A DNA stretch of 64,000 nt from Caballeronia temeraria (GTDB lineage: Bacteria; Pseudomonadota; Gammaproteobacteria; Burkholderiales; Burkholderiaceae), in NCBI RefSeq assembly GCF_001544795.2, contig NZ_FCOI02000012.1:1-64000 (forward strand), read 5' to 3'. Positions 62,888-64,000 of the stretch are shown piece after piece. The position numbers were made by a program, and so were the translations under genes. The stretch's first letter is position 1, and each line of letters begins with the position of its first letter. The notes below the pieces were generated by a model. That model made no database searches and was not told the DNA's origin. It saw nothing but the letters and a program-made list of their open reading frames with translations.

Positions 62888-64000
62888 ATGAGGAGCATGA
62901 GCAACACGGCCGTTCAGCACGGCGGCACGGCCACGACAGTCGCCGACGCAGCTTCGGCCGCTCACGCGGTCACGAAAGGATCGATCATCGCGCGCATCGA
63001 GCGGCTGCCCGCCAACGCGATGCAAGTGCGCGCGCGGATTCTGATCGGCGCGGCGACGTTCTTCGATGGCTTCGATGTCATCGTCATCGCGGCGACCTTG
63101 CCGCTACTCATCCAGAGCTGGGGGCTTACGCCGGGGCAGGTCGGTTTTCTGATCGCGTCGGGATCGATCGGGCAGCTAGTCGGAGCGTTCCTGTTTCCGT
63201 CGCTCGCCGAGCGCTTCGGGCGCGTGCGTTCGATTGCGTGGAGTTCGGGCATCATCGGACTGACGAGCATCGCACGCGGGTTCGCGCCTTCGTTCGCGGT
63301 GTTCGTCGCGTTGCGTATCGTGCAGGGACTGGGTCTCGGCGGCGAGTTGCCGGTGGCGGCCACGTACATCAACGAGATCACGCGCGCGCATGGACGCGGA
63401 CGTTTCGTACTCCTTTACGAGATCGTGTTTCCCATCGGCCTGCTCGCATCGAATGCGCTAGGCGCGTGGATCGTGCCGCGCTTCGGCTGGGAAGCGATGT
63501 ATTTCATCGGCGGGATTCCGCTCGTCCTGTTCTTCCTGCTGCGCACGCTGGTGCCCGAGTCGCCGCGCTGGCTCGGTGAGCGCGGCCGCATGGATGAAGC
63601 AGGCGATGCGCTTTCCGCTTTCGAAGCGACCGTGAAGCAGCCGCTGCCGCCGCTCGGCAATCTCGCCGAATTCGAAGCGATGGCGAATCGGCATCCGAAG
63701 CGCCGTCGTCTCGATCTGATCGGGCCGGCGTATCTGAAGCGCACGATCGCCGTCGCACTGTTGTGGATGACATGCGGCGTGCTTCAGTACGGTCTTTCGA
63801 CGTGGCTGCCGACGATTTACAAGACCGTCTATCACGCGCCGTTGCAGCTCGCGTTGAATCTTGCTGTGGCGGCGTCGGTGCTCGGCGTCATCGGCTCGCT
63901 GACGTGCGCGCTGATCGTCGATAAGGTCGGACGCAAGCCGGTCATCAACTGGTCGTTCGTGTTGTGCGCGGTGTCGCTGGTATGCGCGGGCGTGTTCGTC
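62888..64000 (+). CDS. MFS transporter, aromatic acid:H+ symporter type (partial)
   Basis: 371 codons in frame to the window edge, no stop; the C-terminus lies beyond. The phrase TFFDGFDVIVIAATLP in the first helix and the GRVRSIAW loop after the second fit the AAHS family, which imports benzoate-type acids. Nine or more hydrophobic segments are visible. GGGAG precedes the ATG; another ATG is three codons in. It follows the reductase gene by 20 bases and probably imports the pathway's substrate. Confidence 0.87.
   Translation, partial: MRSMSNTAVQHGGTATTVADAASAAHAVTKGSIIARIERLPANAMQVRARILIGAATFFDGFDVIVIAATLPLLIQSWGLTPGQVGFLIASGSIGQLVGAFLFPSLAERFGRVRSIAWSSGIIGLTSIARGFAPSFAVFVALRIVQGLGLGGELPVAATYINEITRAHGRGRFVLLYEIVFPIGLLASNALGAWIVPRFGWEAMYFIGGIPLVLFFLLRTLVPESPRWLGERGRMDEAGDALSAFEATVKQPLPPLGNLAEFEAMANRHPKRRRLDLIGPAYLKRTIAVALLWMTCGVLQYGLSTWLPTIYKTVYHAPLQLALNLAVAASVLGVIGSLTCALIVDKVGRKPVINWSFVLCAVSLVCAGVFV

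Noticed and set aside
51152-64000. Claim that the operon degrades a sulfonated aromatic
   Set aside because: Only the nearby TauE permease hints at it; no sulfonate-specific enzyme was seen, so it is left as a remark.

Overview
The window reads as chromosomal DNA of a GC-rich betaproteobacterium of the Burkholderiaceae, most like Paraburkholderia or Caballeronia. Reasons are the codon use, the SdhC N-terminus, the metR/metE pair, the OmpC-type porin with a GTG start, several small proteins of Burkholderia type (DUF3022-, DUF6723- and RcnB-like) and an intergenic repeat carrying a TTTCTTTGC/GCAAAGAAA core. The genus is inferred; no rRNA, tRNA, phage, insertion sequence or CRISPR array was seen.

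Left part (1-25 kb) is mostly single genes and small clusters: the start of sdhC, a LysR regulator, a Tat-exported beta-carbonic anhydrase, an AGCS symporter, a TonB-dependent siderophore receptor followed by a TauD-type dioxygenase, a hybrid histidine kinase, the divergent metR-metE pair with a palindromic control site, a diguanylate cyclase, a glutathione transferase, a Kup K+ transporter, an RcnB-like periplasmic protein, a pyruvate-oxidase-like ThDP enzyme, a ParB-like protein and a glycosidase-like lipoprotein.

Middle part: 25.4-30.8 kb is a tight operon for a caa3-type haem-copper oxidase (CuA subunit fused to cytochrome c, subunit I, subunit III, a small membrane protein and a tri-haem cytochrome c). 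Subunit I keeps the metal ligands but lacks the usual proton-channel Glu and Lys. 30.9-37 kb holds a signalling cluster: a stand-alone CheB-like methylesterase, a 1386-residue CheB-CheR-PAS-kinase-receiver protein and two related small helical proteins. After it come a degenerate serine-recombinase-like protein, three short Burkholderia-type genes, a SAM-cyclase-ATPase protein of 1094 residues, a LysE exporter, an SDR, a methyltransferase and an FAD monooxygenase.

Right part (46.8-64 kb) is catabolic. A TauE/SafE-DUF1634 permease pair and an IclR regulator precede a roughly 660-bp imperfect palindrome and a porin. Divergent from the porin runs an operon of at least 14 genes that leaves the window: Rieske ferredoxin, a 102-residue HTH-like protein, Rieske oxygenase alpha subunit, SDR, cupin, alpha/beta hydrolase, a second IclR, an SDR without catalytic Tyr/Lys, a ThDP enzyme, an aspartate-dehydrogenase-like protein, ALDH, a two-domain extradiol dioxygenase, a ferredoxin reductase and an AAHS-type MFS transporter. 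Together they look like uptake, ring hydroxylation, ring cleavage and side-chain processing of an aromatic acid whose identity the sequence does not give. A TGTTCC-N6-GGAACA palindrome after the operon's -10 box, with an 11/12 match in front of the porin, suggests shared IclR control.
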